This document shows, one piece after another, positions 43,575 through 54,183 of a stretch of DNA of 64,000 nt; positions within the stretch are counted from its first letter, which is position 1; every line of letters begins with the position of its first letter. The translations under genes were made by a program, and so were the position numbers. The DNA comes from Eutreptiella sp. 'Long Island Sound 2002'. Taxonomy: Eukaryota; Euglenozoa; Euglenophyceae; Eutreptiales; Eutreptiaceae. The notes beneath the pieces were generated by a model. That model saw only the letters and a program-made list of their open reading frames with translations, did not search any database and was not told the origin of the DNA. Where the stretch lies: contig OZ038392.1 of assembly GCA_964036045.1 (NCBI GenBank), positions 19,048,612-19,112,611 of the forward strand, read 5' to 3'.

Positions 43575-43588
43575 TGGTAGCAAGAGGC
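43575..43588 (+). other. Primer-binding site of element B
   Basis: TGGTAGCAAGAGGC is the element A site with one extra A, and it is preceded by the same TTTC. It lies 88 bp before the gag ATG. Confidence 0.55.
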
Positions 43589-43675
43589 AGCCTGTCTCTG
43601 TGCACCGGCAGCGACCCCGCGCCGTACAACCAGTGCTCCGAGTACAGGCAAATATAAGCAGAAGGGCGGACTAAG

Positions 43676-44709
43676 ATGGATCCAAGAAAGGAGGACGCCG
43701 ACGCGAAGACAGCGCCAGCGCCTGAGGCACCGGCAAGGCCGGCACCTGGCGCTGTACCTTCGGCGGAGCCCTTACATGGGCCAGTGGATGCGGCGGAGAA
43801 CTCCCTGGATGGCCTCCAGACGGCCTTCGGGGCCCTGTCGGTCGAAGAAGTGGTCTCTCAGCCTCAGCCTGTGAAGAGGAAGAGAGAGAACGAGAGCGAG
43901 AAGGATGCTGGAGAAGGAGCAGACGAAGGAGAGGAACAAGGGCAAGACCCGACGCATGACCCTACCTTCGAAGGCGCACCAAGCGCTTCTGGCCTCCACG
44001 CATCACCCTCTCCTTTAACCACCAGACTCCCGGCCGCTGCAACATCCACTTCCACAACCAACCCGCCTATGGCAGAGGGCACAGGCTTTACTGGCATGTC
44101 TCACTACCCCGCCTGTGGTATGGGCCCACCAACCACTGCGCTCCATGAGGCAACTACTGCCAGTGAGCATGTGGCTTCCAGCTCTGCGCCGCGATGGTAT
44201 GCGGCCGACTATTCCCATCCACTACACGCCACTGGAACCTATGTGGATGTTCCTGGGTATGCTCCTGGGTATGCACCTGGGTATGCACCCTTGAGTGGGT
44301 TGAGGAGAGGACCAGAGTCTCTTGGTGGCAGGAGTAGAGGATCGGGAAGATCCTCCAACAGGTCCCTGACGCGGTCGGAGATCAACGAGGTGCTCCGAGG
44401 AGCCACTTCAAAAATCGTGGGCGACCTCACTCAAGAGATCCGTGAGAAGCTGGAGCCCCTGATGATCCCGCCCCATGCGTCACCTATCTCGGTGGGAATG
44501 TCACCCCACCGAGTCCAGGCCAACCACCTGGCGGCAGGGATGACAAATACCCTGGGGAGCCTGAGGAGCAGACCGATGCCGACGCCTGCAGCTATTCCGA
44601 GAAGTCCTTTCGTGCCGAGAACGGCCCAGCCGCCTTACAGCCACGTGACGAACTCGACGAGGGCCGAGCTGGACCAGCTGGGGCTGACAGCCCTAATGAC
44701 GCGTTCCCG
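43676..44709 (+). CDS. gag: Element B Gag, cut off by insertion of element C
   Basis: From ATGGATCCAAGAAAG, about 345 codons are open before the LTR of element C starts at 44710. The protein begins with acidic, Ala/Pro-rich text, has the basic stretch PVKRKRENESEK, a GYAPGYAPGYAP triplet repeat, and a helical part (RSEINEVLRGATSKIVGDLT, QEIREKLEPLMIPP). Capsid, zinc knuckle and pol are missing because of the insertion. The frame runs on to a TGA at 44804 through LTR sequence that is not its own. Assignment as Gag rests on its position after an LTR and primer-binding site. Confidence 0.6.
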
Positions 44710-47700
44710 TGGGGGGCCGGCCACGGGACGCTGCGGGACACGCGCAAGTGAGCAGGCAGGCAAAGCACTACGCTCACAGGGGCATCAATGCGCTCATGTC
44801 ATGTGACAAAGCGTTTCAGAATCCTTGCCACTCTGCAAAGAGGGAACAACAGTATGTACAACAACACATCATGATATGTACACATGGGGTTAAGGCTGGA
44901 CTGGGGTAAGGGCATTACAGGACAATAGACACTCAGTCCCAACTCATATCCCAATCCCAGGTCCGACCCTCTCAGTGGCTGGTGGGGGCGGGGGCTCAAA
45001 CACAACCCATGCCCTGCTCAGTCCGGACCCCGAAACCCTGCCAATGGGGGAGGTGTCCCGCCCAGCCACAGGCGAGTTCCTGGGAACCAAGGAGCTCCAA
45101 GGCCAACCGACAGTGGCTCCCTATGCTCCCTTAACGGCAGGTACCAACTCCCCTCTGAGCCAGAGATATGGCCCCGCCATTATCACCCAGGAGTTGGTAG
45201 CTGAAAATGGGCTGTTTCAGCCCAAACTGATATTAGCTCCAAAATTCCCAAAATTGACCCCTCGTCCGGACCCGCCAGAGGTAGGGACGAGGCAACTGAC
45301 CCTCTGCCCTTCGAGTACGAACTCCCTGGAGCCCTCACCCAACCTGGTTCCCTCTGAGGTCCCGGCATCAGGGCAACACGGATGAGTCAAGTGGGGTCAT
45401 GATGCCAAAATCACCAAAATTGGCGTCATTCCCACGCGTGGCTCGCCAGGCCAAGGTAAGGCCAATGGCTCACAGGGTAGGAGGCAGGACCTAGGACTTA
45501 TATCTGAGTGTACATCGTAGATTTAGGTCCAGGCTCCCTATGGGCTTAGAGAAATGGGGCCGCCAATTGACCACACGGAAGGGGGAAATTGGGGTCCCAA
45601 AATTGGGTCATTTTGGCTGCTTGAAATGAGCCAAAATTTGGTGTGCTCCCAATAGTATATTTCCACGCCGGCTTGGAGATCGGATCCACCATTCCATACG
45701 CGATCCACCGGGAGTCCAACGGAGACTCCGATGCCCTTGGCTCTCAAAGATCTCCATGCCACTCGGCGTGGTGACGATCCCAATTGGGTCCACAAATGCA
45801 AAAATGGCAAAATTGCCCACACCCACTTCCGGCTAGCGCCTTAACGAAGGTTGCTCCGCTTCGCCCACGTGGTGTGTGAACCATGGGGACCAATGTCCAT
45901 ATCACCCATGTCACATATGGTCCATTGGTCCAAGCATCCGGCGTGCACGAAGGTTAGAACATGGTGCACGGCGGGCAGCAAAAGTGGAAAATTGCTCAAA
46001 ATGGCCAAAAATGCGCACACTCATGGTTGGGGCAAATGAGGCACATGCCCGACTCGGACCGGAGTGTGCCATAGGATTGGTATCAAGTCATATGTGTCCA
46101 ACATATCTTTTGGGCGTCGCCCAACTCCTCCGGTATTGGGAATGGCAGGGTCGCCAAGTGAGCCCATGATTTGGGATAGTCCCAAATCGCCAACATGGCG
46201 GCCACGGTATGCCAAGCCTAAGAGGAGTTATTCGCTGGGTCCAAGATATGTTGGGCACCGAAGTATGTACCCTCATAACATACTTGGGTCATGATGTCAA
46301 TTGAACGCCACGTTGAGATACACGGTCGCCACTTGACATCATGACGGGCCAAAAATGGCAAAATTGGCACAAAGACACACAAAAGTGCATTGAAAGGTGC
46401 ACAATTATATTATAATATCTTCGGCTTGGATCGTGCAATCAACTAATCCTTCTAAACACAATGACTTGACACTAATGACCTTCGATTCCACATATGTGCT
46501 CCACTTGGGGCGCTTTGAAAGGTTACGAGCGCCGCTTCCCAAGTGGGCACATGAAAATATGGAAAATTGCAAAACACACACCTTGCTCCCAACGCATCGC
46601 TTCAGGATCGCCACACAAGCTTCCCTTCACGAAGGTTAGACTTGCAATTGATCGTAGGGATTATGGAGAAGGGGCTTGCACAATATAAGGTCCATTGGCG
46701 GGCTTGGCTTGGAGCGATGGACCCGCCAAATGGGCACGCAACACAACACAAGGCACATACTCCATATTGCCCAAAAAGGTAGCTCCCCCCACGATATGTC
46801 ATGCCCCTCCAAGGGCATAACTTTGTGTCAATCGCTCATAGGAACTCAAGGAGAGTTCCTATGCAACACCAACACTTGCGCGCTACACTCGAAAGTTATC
46901 TTAACGCACGCAATGTCATGGCCAAAGAGTTATAACGCAAACTCTACCCTCTTGACCATGATCCATTACACTAGCGCGCACGTGTGGAAACGCAAGGCAT
47001 ATAAAGCTTCCTAAATTACGTCGGGAGTATTGTGAATACATCCTACGTTTCCTTATTGTCATTCCTCGCAAGCGGCACGAGATATGACCCTTACAAGTGG
47101 CCTCACGAATCAACTTTGTTTTGCCCATATCTCTGAGTCAAATGGAGGGCAAGATAAAAGGAAAGTTGATTCGTGCATAGGGAAGCACGTAGGTCCACTC
47201 GAAAGAGGTCAAATCAAGTGCGGGGATGTCGAAGTCCAAAATCCGATTTCGACATCCTGAAAAATTCGGATTAAGGTTGCGAGTGTAAGATGTGAAAATT
47301 GCGGAAGCGTCCATGCAGTTCCTGAAGGCTTTGGAGCCTTCGTGACGGATTGCGTTAAAATTTCCATTATAAACAGTTAAACTGGCGGTTACGGTAAAGT
47401 CGCGATCCAACCGCCAGCAGTCAAAACAGTGAATATCAGAACGGAAGCGTAAAAATTGACGGAAACAATATGAAAATAAAACCCTGTTGATTCCTGATGT
47501 TCTGATATACAAATCTCCGCTGGCGGTGCATCGGATGCCGATGCGGGGCTTTACGGCACGGAACACGCTCCCGCCGGGCTCGCACCGGGCGTCAACGGGC
47601 GCCTTCCGTACATGGGGTTAGTGGACCGGAGACCGGTCTTCCCTTCCGTACATGGGGTTAGTGGACCGGAGGCCGGTTGTATGCCCTACCCTAGCCATGG

Positions 47701-47719
47701 AGTTCTGGGTACCGCTTCA
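44710..47719 (-). mobile_element. 3' LTR of element C
   Basis: About 3,010 bp running TGGGGGGCC...GCTTCA on the plus strand, so both strands have TG...CA ends. Its left 964 bp match 58915-59878 with about 11 differences by eye (near 1.1 percent). Its right 900 bp are more loosely similar to the right end of element D's LTR (for instance GATGTCGAAGTC-AAAATCC and CCCTGTTGATTCCTGAT). A polypurine tract adjoins at 47720. It contains no supported gene. The length is large for an LTR. Confidence 0.75.
47602..47677 (+). repeat. 40-bp tandem duplication in the LTR
   Basis: CCTTCCGTACATGGGGTTAG begins at 47602 and again at 47642. The two units differ at few positions and lie near the LTR's outer end. 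Confidence 0.85.
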
Positions 47720-47730
47720 CCCCCCTCCTT
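47720..47730 (-). other. Polypurine tract of element C
   Basis: The minus strand reads AAGGAGGGGGG directly before TGAAGC, the LTR start. The related element D has AAGGGGGG at the same place. Confidence 0.65.
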
Positions 47731-49197
47731 AGAGCAAACCCTGGGGGGGGCTCGATAACACCCACACATGGCAGCGGGTACCCAGGACCACTTCCTGAAA
47801 GGGGGGGGGGTGTCCCATCCTCACTTCAGTAAGTCACAGTAAGATAGGTATGATGTTGTATAAGCTCGTAGCACATGTATAGTATCAAGTATCAAGTATC
47901 AAGTCCCGGGTCCTGGCGGCGATTGTTCGGCATCCAAAGGACCCGTTAACCCATACCAGGCGCACCGGGTGCCGGCTGCTACGGTCACCACCACAGTGGC
48001 AGTGGCATACACGGCCAACATAGGCGACACACGACGACCGAGGTGGTCCCACAGGTCGAGAGCGACCACAAAGATCCATCAGGCTACCCCAAGCTTCCCA
48101 AGGCCCGCCGACTGGGGAGAGTCCCCACGGGTCCTTCCTCGGGCGCACCATGTCCATATCCATACGACGCGAGTCCAGAGTGTCACAGCCGAACTCCTTA
48201 AGGAACTTAAGGGATCTCCTCCTGAAGGGATCGGGCATCAAGGCCGTGTTTTCCCTCGCCCTATTACCACGAAGGCCATACATGAGGGAGTCCTCATGCA
48301 GTGTGGGCGGAGGCTTCGACTCCTCAAACCACCAGTTTCCCAGGCAGACTGACCGAGGTCAGGAGCACCAGAGGCCGCCATCCGAACGCAAGTGCGTCTG
48401 CGAATCGGTAGGCTCACACTGGGACTGACAGTGGCGGACCGCTGGGAGTGTAGTCAGGCAACTGGGCTTCCCGCCTGGCGCCATCAGGATCTCCACACAT
48501 CACAGCGAATAGGGCAACACGGTATCACAGGCACTCAAACAGAAGAATATGTAATGCGGTACTGGTCCAGGCTGGACCTGCAGTAAAAGCATGTAAACGG
48601 CGACTCAGGGCGCCTCTGTATCCCGATTCGTGGCGAAAAACAGTCCATCCCTCAGCGATGGGCTGATGACACTTAACATACAGATGCACATATCCTGGAG
48701 GGCAGAAAAAGCAAAACAATCGAGGTAAATAGGCGTGTAAACACACTCTGGACAGAGTGCCAAACCACGCCACGGTCAGGATAAGGCAAATGCAGGAGGG
48801 TGGACAGGAAAACGCCGGAGTACAGGCCATATATAGTCTCGAGACACACGTCGACTGGTCTGGATTCCGCAAGTGCCATGGAACCAGACCACACACCAAA
48901 AATTCGCAATGCCGATGACAGCGGCATCCGTTGCGCAACGACGTATGGGCTTCAAGGCCCCAAGAGCTCAGAAAAATGAAGGTCAGTCGCCCTACCTGGT
49001 TTCCCAAGGATTCAGCAGGGGGGTGAGTGACGAATAGAAGAAGAGAGGGGCCATCCTCCTCTGGATTCAGCAGGGGGGGGTATATGGCCACTCTGATGGC
49101 AGGTCACCGGAAGATGAGAGAGAGCAAGCAAGTAAGGGACGATCCGTCGGCCTCACAAGCGCCTCAAAGCACATCAGGGGAGAGCTCAGGGCGCTGA
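47731..49197 (-). other. 3' region of element C between pol and LTR
   Basis: About 1.5 kb without a recognised domain. One minus-strand frame (48525-49091, 189 codons) has Cys- and Leu-rich, partly hydrophobic text but no family signature. It could be a remnant extra reading frame or chance. A TGGATTCAGCAGGGGGG word occurs twice (49009 and 49065). Confidence 0.45.
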
Positions 49198-50643
49198 TCA
49201 GGCACCCCTGGCTGCAATCGCCCGGGTGAGTGCTGCCAAGTCCGAAACGTGGATCTTGGTCTTGTGCTTGCGGATGTACTCCATGAAGGGAGTATTGACC
49301 CGCGGCACGAACGAGGAGACGGGTTCCCAGGTTTCGTGGGACGGCCCATAGCCTCGCCAACGAACCTTGAACTCCAGACCTCCGGGTGCCGAGGCCTTCG
49401 GACGCTGAGCCAGGATCTTCTCGACTGTATAGTCGTCCTGCTCAGCATAGTCGTCGTCCGAATCGGCCTCATGTGCGGCATAGCTCAGGGACACATGCTG
49501 GCCACGGAGGTCGGGTTCCCGCACACGGAGTTGACTCTCGTGGCGCTCCCGGAACTGTCCGTGACGCACCTTGATGCGGTAGGTGTCCTCACCTATCCTG
49601 CGGACCACCTCGCCGGGTGTGAACCAGGTTTTGGTGCGGTGGGTGCCCATAGGGCGGGGTCTGATCACCCACACCGGGTCTCCCACCCTGAACTTCTGCG
49701 CTGTCGAGCTCGGGGCGGACTTCTGACGCTCAGCATGCTCCTTCTCGAGCTGCTGGCGGATGTCCCGCGCCGTTTGCTCTTGCCGCGCGAAGAATTCCTT
49801 GGCATCCATAGCCATGCCATCACCAGACAAGGGAAGTCCCCTACCCAGGGGGTCCCTGCCGAACAGAATCTGGTGAGGGGACAAACCGCCCGGAGTGGGG
49901 GTGTCATGATGGGCCTTCAGAGCAGGCCACATCTCCTCAAACCAGTTCCGACGTGGATTGGTGATGTGGATCTTGCGCAGCTTCTCGAACAGCTGCCGTC
50001 CAGCCACTTCAGCACGGCCGTTAGACCGGCTGAGATAGGCGACGCTCTTGGCGTGACATATTCCCATGAGGGAACACATAGCCTTGAACCAGCCACCAGT
50101 AAACTGGGGCCCTCGGTCACTGCAAATGGTGCGGGGGATGTCAAAGACGGTCAGCCAATGACGGATCATCATGACTGCCACCTCCTTGGCAAGCAACCCC
50201 TTTTTGCGTGCCGGAACGGCTACAACATAGCCGCTGTGGCGGTCCACACAGAGAACCACACAGTCAAAGGTCTCCTTGCCAATGTGCATTTCGGGCATGG
50301 AGAAGACGTCCATGGCCACGCTCTCCATGGGCTGGTCAGGAACCGGGGTCCATTGGGGTTCCCCCTTGACGTTCCGGTTATCAGGATTGCAGGCCTGACA
50401 GACCGAGCAACCCTTCCTGACCTTCTTGATGGCGGTGTAGAGAACGATATGGTCGATCTCGAACCGACTCTGCATGTCAAGAGCTTGTTTCTTGACCCCT
50501 GGGTGCAGCATGTGGTGGTGCCAAGCTTCACACAGCTCGAGCACCCGGGACTCTGGTACTAGCAGCTTACCATTCCGGTAGAGCTTGCCATCTTCCTCAG
50601 TCAGCCCGTTTAGCCACTTCTGCCCGTCATCAGGGTCGGTCAC
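49198..50643 (-). CDS. pol: Element C integrase and chromodomain
   Basis: This frame continues from the preceding segment across a TAG. It starts with RAVTDPDDGQKWLNGLTEED. The zinc-binding HHCC part is visible as AWHHHMLHPG...CSVCQAC. The catalytic triad is Asp in AMDVFSMPE, Asp in ICSDRGPQFTG and Glu in RSNGRAEVAGRQL. The C-terminal GPY/F-like part (KTWFTPGEVVRRIGEDTYRI) and a chromodomain (YTVEKILAQRPK, FKVRWRGYGPSHETWEP) follow. The enzyme would insert element cDNA, with the chromodomain directing it to marked chromatin. It ends at a TGA. Confidence 0.9.
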   Translation of the reverse strand: MTDPDDGQKWLNGLTEEDGKLYRNGKLLVPESRVLELCEAWHHHMLHPGVKKQALDMQSRFEIDHIVLYTAIKKVRKGCSVCQACNPDNRNVKGEPQWTPVPDQPMESVAMDVFSMPEMHIGKETFDCVVLCVDRHSGYVVAVPARKKGLLAKEVAVMMIRHWLTVFDIPRTICSDRGPQFTGGWFKAMCSLMGICHAKSVAYLSRSNGRAEVAGRQLFEKLRKIHITNPRRNWFEEMWPALKAHHDTPTPGGLSPHQILFGRDPLGRGLPLSGDGMAMDAKEFFARQEQTARDIRQQLEKEHAERQKSAPSSTAQKFRVGDPVWVIRPRPMGTHRTKTWFTPGEVVRRIGEDTYRIKVRHGQFRERHESQLRVREPDLRGQHVSLSYAAHEADSDDDYAEQDDYTVEKILAQRPKASAPGGLEFKVRWRGYGPSHETWEPVSSFVPRVNTPFMEYIRKHKTKIHVSDLAALTRAIAARGA

Positions 50644-50649
50644 AGCCCT

Positions 50650-50652
50650 CTA
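50650..50652 (-). other. In-frame TAG, RNase H/integrase linker of element C
   Basis: EAFAAE-TAG-RAVTDPDDG. Coding text continues in the same frame on both sides. Confidence 0.85.
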
Positions 50653-51090
50653 CTCGGCCGCAAAGGCCTCAGACTTGGCGTAGTCGTCGGTCCAGTCGTC
50701 CTGGAGGCAAGACTCCGGGAAGAGGTGCTTGTCGGACTCAGCTCCATCAGGGGCGAGTACTCTGACCGCTCTGCTCACCCTCAACGCGAGGGGGGCATCC
50801 GCAGCCATGACGACGAAGCATTTTGCACCCTCCTCCTCCATCAGGCGCTCCATTTCAATGATCCTCTTGGCTTCAGCGGTCTCAGCCTCATCGCCATGGG
50901 CAGAGATATCCTGCATGCCCTTGCTGGCGGGATAGGCCCACCTGCTGAGACAGTCCGCCACGGTGTTATCCTTTCCAGGAATATAAACAACCGTAAGGTC
51001 GAACTTGGCCAAGGTCTCGTGCCATCTTGCCCGTCGGGAGGCGGGACCTGAGGGGGTGTCCACGTGCTCCTTGTGCCACGACTGCAGACT
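50650..51090 (-). CDS. pol: Element C RNase H end and connection
   Basis: This lies in the same frame as its neighbours, bounded by TAG codons at 51091-51093 and 50650-50652. It reads SLQSWHKEHVDTPSGPASRR, FDLTVVYIPGKDNTVADCLS and RWAYPASKG, the usual end of gypsy RNase H (VPGxxNxxADxLSR), then a charged linker. Taken alone it would not fold. It is clearly the middle of one polyprotein. Confidence 0.85.
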   Translation of the reverse strand, partial: SLQSWHKEHVDTPSGPASRRARWHETLAKFDLTVVYIPGKDNTVADCLSRWAYPASKGMQDISAHGDEAETAEAKRIIEMERLMEEEGAKCFVVMAADAPLALRVSRAVRVLAPDGAESDKHLFPESCLQDDWTDDYAKSEAFAAE

Positions 51091-51093
51091 CTA
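51091..51093 (-). other. In-frame TAG in the RNase H motif of element C
   Basis: VCTDH-TAG-SLQSWHKE. In gypsy RNase H this residue is commonly Lys or Gln (TDHKSL or TDHQSL), each one base from TAG. Confidence 0.85.
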
Positions 51094-54000
51094 ATGGTCG
51101 GTGCAGACGGAGACGGGATGGAGGGCTATGTACCCAGCCCAGTTCCTGAGAGCCATGACGATGGCATACGCCTCCTTTTCACGGGGCGTCCACGTCCGTC
51201 TCTGGCCTTCCGCCAGGACTCGGCTCCAGAAGGCCACGGGCACGTGCCTCCCGTCGTCGAGCACTTGCTCCAACACAGCGCCAATGGCGTAGTCGGAAGC
51301 GTCGGTGCGCAGGACGAACCCTCGGTCGGGATCCACGAGGTGCAGACCCACTGCGGATAGCAGCGCCTGCTTCATCCCCTCAAAGGCACGGTCGGACTCA
51401 GCTGTCCAGACCAGAGCCTTCTTGGACCCCTTCTTGGTCTCCTCTCGGTTACCCTTGAGCATGGTCGTCATGGGGGCTGCATACTCGGCATACATTTTGA
51501 TATACCCCGAGTAGTAGTTGCAGAACCCCAGATACGCCCGTAGCTCAGAGACCGTCTTGGGCTTTTCCCAGTGCTCAATCGCAGCCACCTTGCCAGGTAT
51601 GGGCTTTCGCTGCCCGTTCCCGACTACGTGGCCAGCGAAGACCACCTCGCTTACCGCAATGGTGGCCTTGTCACTGCTGCCCGTGAGTTTGTGCCGAACC
51701 AGAAGGTCCAGCACTCGAGTGACGTCCCTCTCGTGTGCCTCCAGGAGCTCCTCGTAGCTCATGCTGGGGTCCCCGGACGCGATGATCACGTCGTCCACGA
51801 AGGGGTCCGCACAGTCGCGCACCGGCTCAAGCAGGTTCTCCAGCATCCGCTGAAAAGCCGCATTGCCATTGGTAACGCCCATGGGCATCACCTTCCACTG
51901 GAGAGGTCCAAGTGGGGTGCTCATGGCTGTGCAGGCACGGGACTCCTCGGCGAGAGGCATCTGATGATAACCATGTTTCAGGTCAATCACCGTGAAAATC
52001 CTCCGCCGGTGTTGCTTTTGCAGCATGTCCTCAATGAGGGGCAGCGTATAGCTGTCGTGCTGCGTTTGGGCGTTCAGGCCGCGGTAGTCGACCACGAGCC
52101 GCCACTCACCGGCAACCTTCTTGGGGACGACGAAGCAGGGAGAGGCCCACTCGGAGTGGCACGGCTCAAGCCAGCCTCTCTGGATGAAGTCACGGAGGAT
52201 CTTCTCCATGGCCTCTTTCCTCTCGCCCCTCAGGGCAAACTCCCGGTGCTGATACACACGGGGGTCCTGCTTCAGTCGTATCTTGGCCTCGCCATACGGT
52301 CCACGCACCGGTGGGGGAAACACAGGCTTACCGCTGAAGAAGGTATCACCATACTTCTGCTTCAGCCTGGCCCTCAATGCCTGGATCTTGGGGCAGTCAT
52401 CGGACTCCGCCTTGGCTTTTCCGGGCACTTGAACCACGGAGCTTACTTGAGGGGTAGCTACTCCGCTCGCTGTCGGCTCAGGTGGTCTTCCCAGGTGGCC
52501 CATCGGGCCATCTCTGGTCTTGCCTCGGAATAGATCGCCGTAGGTGGGTGGGTTACCCCTGATTGGCTCGTCCTGGCTGGACAGGTGGTCCAGTACCCTC
52601 CTTACGAAGGTATCTCCATCATAGGAACCAGAGACGATCGAGTCCACTTCCCACCAGGCTTTGTCCTGGCCTTTGCCCTCACGCTGGTTTCCCCAGTCGT
52701 GAAAGGGCTGATCCATATACCCCTGAACCAGATCCCACTCCTCTTCAGTGAGGGGCTCTTCCGATTCCGATTCTTCGATGTCAACAGGGGGAACCGCAAA
52801 GCATTGCCTCCAAGGCTCCGCTATGATGCGGTTGACACACACGAAGTCCGTGGTGTCGGCCTGATCAAGGCCCCCATCCACATAGTGGAATTCCGTTGGC
52901 CATCTCTGGGGTGGCATGGGCTGTCCCTTAGCGTCCTGATAGACACTCTCTCCAGCCGGTAGGACGACCTTGTTTAAGGTCATGTTGGTCAATGAGGCTA
53001 CCCAATGTCGGGTACTTTCCTCCTCGGTGCATCCCATAGGAACAACCAGCACTGCCTTGGAGCGGTCCTTGCGAATCTTCGCTATCGCTCTTGGAATGTC
53101 CCAACGGGGGCAATGGATCCACATCAATCCCTGATGCGGACCCCAGTGCTTCTTCCACGCGGAGTCCTGTGCGCTCCAGTACTTCTCACACACCCGCAGA
53201 TGGGCGGAGGTTCCTGAGGAGAACGCATCCAGGGCCAGATCCGAAGCTCCCAAGTCCGCGACAACTCGGCTCGCCACTTCCGGCCTTACGCCGTACTCCT
53301 GGTTTGCAGGACCAGTTGGCTCAGTGTCCAGCGCGGCCACTTCGAGCTGATTGCGTTCGGGGTGGATCCATTGGCATTCCACATGGTGCTCAGGTGACGA
53401 AAGCCACGAGAGCTGGTCGTCCTGGTACAGGGTCATGGAGGCCTGGGCCGGGAGGACGCCGGAGTCCGTCTCCATCATGAAGTCGTACCCGACGATCATG
53501 TCCGAGTCCATCTCGGCCTCGTAGAAGCGACCGCGCAGGAGGATTTCCTTGCCGAGGTCTGGGCGGCTCAGCTCACGATGGTTCACGAACTGCAGACCCA
53601 TGGCCGCTTCCTTCGTGCCTCCCACCATGTACTGGCCGTTCGCCACCTTCAGCCTGACAGGTTTCCGACTGTCGGTCAGACACTCTGGTGGAAGTAGGCC
53701 AGCCTTGACCAAGCTGACTTGAGCTCCCGTGTCGACCAACACGTCGAAAACCTTTTCCACTTCCCCGCATAAGGCACGGACCTTAAGATGCAACTGCCGC
53801 TCGCGACCAACACGGCGCACGGCGTGCAAACTCAGGATCTCCGGCCGTTTCAGAAGCTCAACAAGCGACTGGTGCAGGTCGTGGACAATGGGCTCAGGCT
53901 GCCCATCTGCAGCATCCAGCTGCGGTCCGGGTGATCCTCCGATACTCTCGGATAGATCCTGTAGTATATCAAACACATTCTTGGTCGCGAAGGACGGACG

Positions 54001-54180
54001 GGTGCAAGGGTTCGTGCCTTCACTTGCCCTCACCCCGCCTCCGCGACTGGGTGCCGGACCGGGCCTTCCGCCCGCGGCAGTCCCCTTGTGCTTATCGACT
54101 CCCGACTGGGATGGTTCGGCGCTTCCCACGTCACCATCCTGCGACCGCCCTAGCTGGGGCCCTTGGCTGCAGGGGCTCCG
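51091..54180 (-). CDS. pol: Element C protease, methyltransferase-like domain, RT, RNase H
   Basis: This frame follows gag across a TAG. Protease: FDVLVDTGAQVSLV. A middle domain reads LALDAFSSGTSAHLRVCEKY, then MWIHCPRWDIPRAIAKI and AVLVVPMGCTEE. It occupies the same place as the methyltransferase-like domain of element A but has CPRW instead of NPPF, so motif IV is lost. RT: WRLVVDYRGLNAQTQHDSYT, FTVIDLKHGYHQMPL and the catalytic box FVDD (51787-51801 region). RNase H: LRTDASDYAIGAVLEQ, TPREKEAYAI, then VCTDH followed by a TAG. Apart from TAGs the frame is intact. Confidence 0.9.
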   Translation of the reverse strand, partial: RSPCSQGPQLGRSQDGDVGSAEPSQSGVDKHKGTAAGGRPGPAPSRGGGVRASEGTNPCTRPSFATKNVFDILQDLSESIGGSPGPQLDAADGQPEPIVHDLHQSLVELLKRPEILSLHAVRRVGRERQLHLKVRALCGEVEKVFDVLVDTGAQVSLVKAGLLPPECLTDSRKPVRLKVANGQYMVGGTKEAAMGLQFVNHRELSRPDLGKEILLRGRFYEAEMDSDMIVGYDFMMETDSGVLPAQASMTLYQDDQLSWLSSPEHHVECQWIHPERNQLEVAALDTEPTGPANQEYGVRPEVASRVVADLGASDLALDAFSSGTSAHLRVCEKYWSAQDSAWKKHWGPHQGLMWIHCPRWDIPRAIAKIRKDRSKAVLVVPMGCTEEESTRHWVASLTNMTLNKVVLPAGESVYQDAKGQPMPPQRWPTEFHYVDGGLDQADTTDFVCVNRIIAEPWRQCFAVPPVDIEESESEEPLTEEEWDLVQGYMDQPFHDWGNQREGKGQDKAWWEVDSIVSGSYDGDTFVRRVLDHLSSQDEPIRGNPPTYGDLFRGKTRDGPMGHLGRPPEPTASGVATPQVSSVVQVPGKAKAESDDCPKIQALRARLKQKYGDTFFSGKPVFPPPVRGPYGEAKIRLKQDPRVYQHREFALRGERKEAMEKILRDFIQRGWLEPCHSEWASPCFVVPKKVAGEWRLVVDYRGLNAQTQHDSYTLPLIEDMLQKQHRRRIFTVIDLKHGYHQMPLAEESRACTAMSTPLGPLQWKVMPMGVTNGNAAFQRMLENLLEPVRDCADPFVDDVIIASGDPSMSYEELLEAHERDVTRVLDLLVRHKLTGSSDKATIAVSEVVFAGHVVGNGQRKPIPGKVAAIEHWEKPKTVSELRAYLGFCNYYSGYIKMYAEYAAPMTTMLKGNREETKKGSKKALVWTAESDRAFEGMKQALLSAVGLHLVDPDRGFVLRTDASDYAIGAVLEQVLDDGRHVPVAFWSRVLAEGQRRTWTPREKEAYAIVMALRNWAGYIALHPVSVCTDH

Positions 54181-54183
54181 CTA
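54181..54183 (-). other. In-frame TAG at the gag-pol junction of element C
   Basis: The TAG is followed by CGG AGC CCC, and the reading continues in frame into the protease. Its place matches the TAG of element A. Confidence 0.8.

Noticed and set aside
45183-45385. Small genes inside the LTRs that appear in both copies (45.0 and 59.2 kb)
   Set aside because: The frames are duplicated only because the LTR is duplicated; no domain or start context supports translation.
44710-45675. A complete 0.97-kb LTR pair with 58915-59880
   Set aside because: The right edge of the match has no TG/CA signal of its own in copy one and coincides with the start of another LTR in copy two. The LTR is longer and was split by insertion.
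48525-49091. Envelope-like third gene of element C
   Set aside because: Hydrophobic and Cys-rich in places, but there is no clear signal peptide, membrane anchor or family signature.
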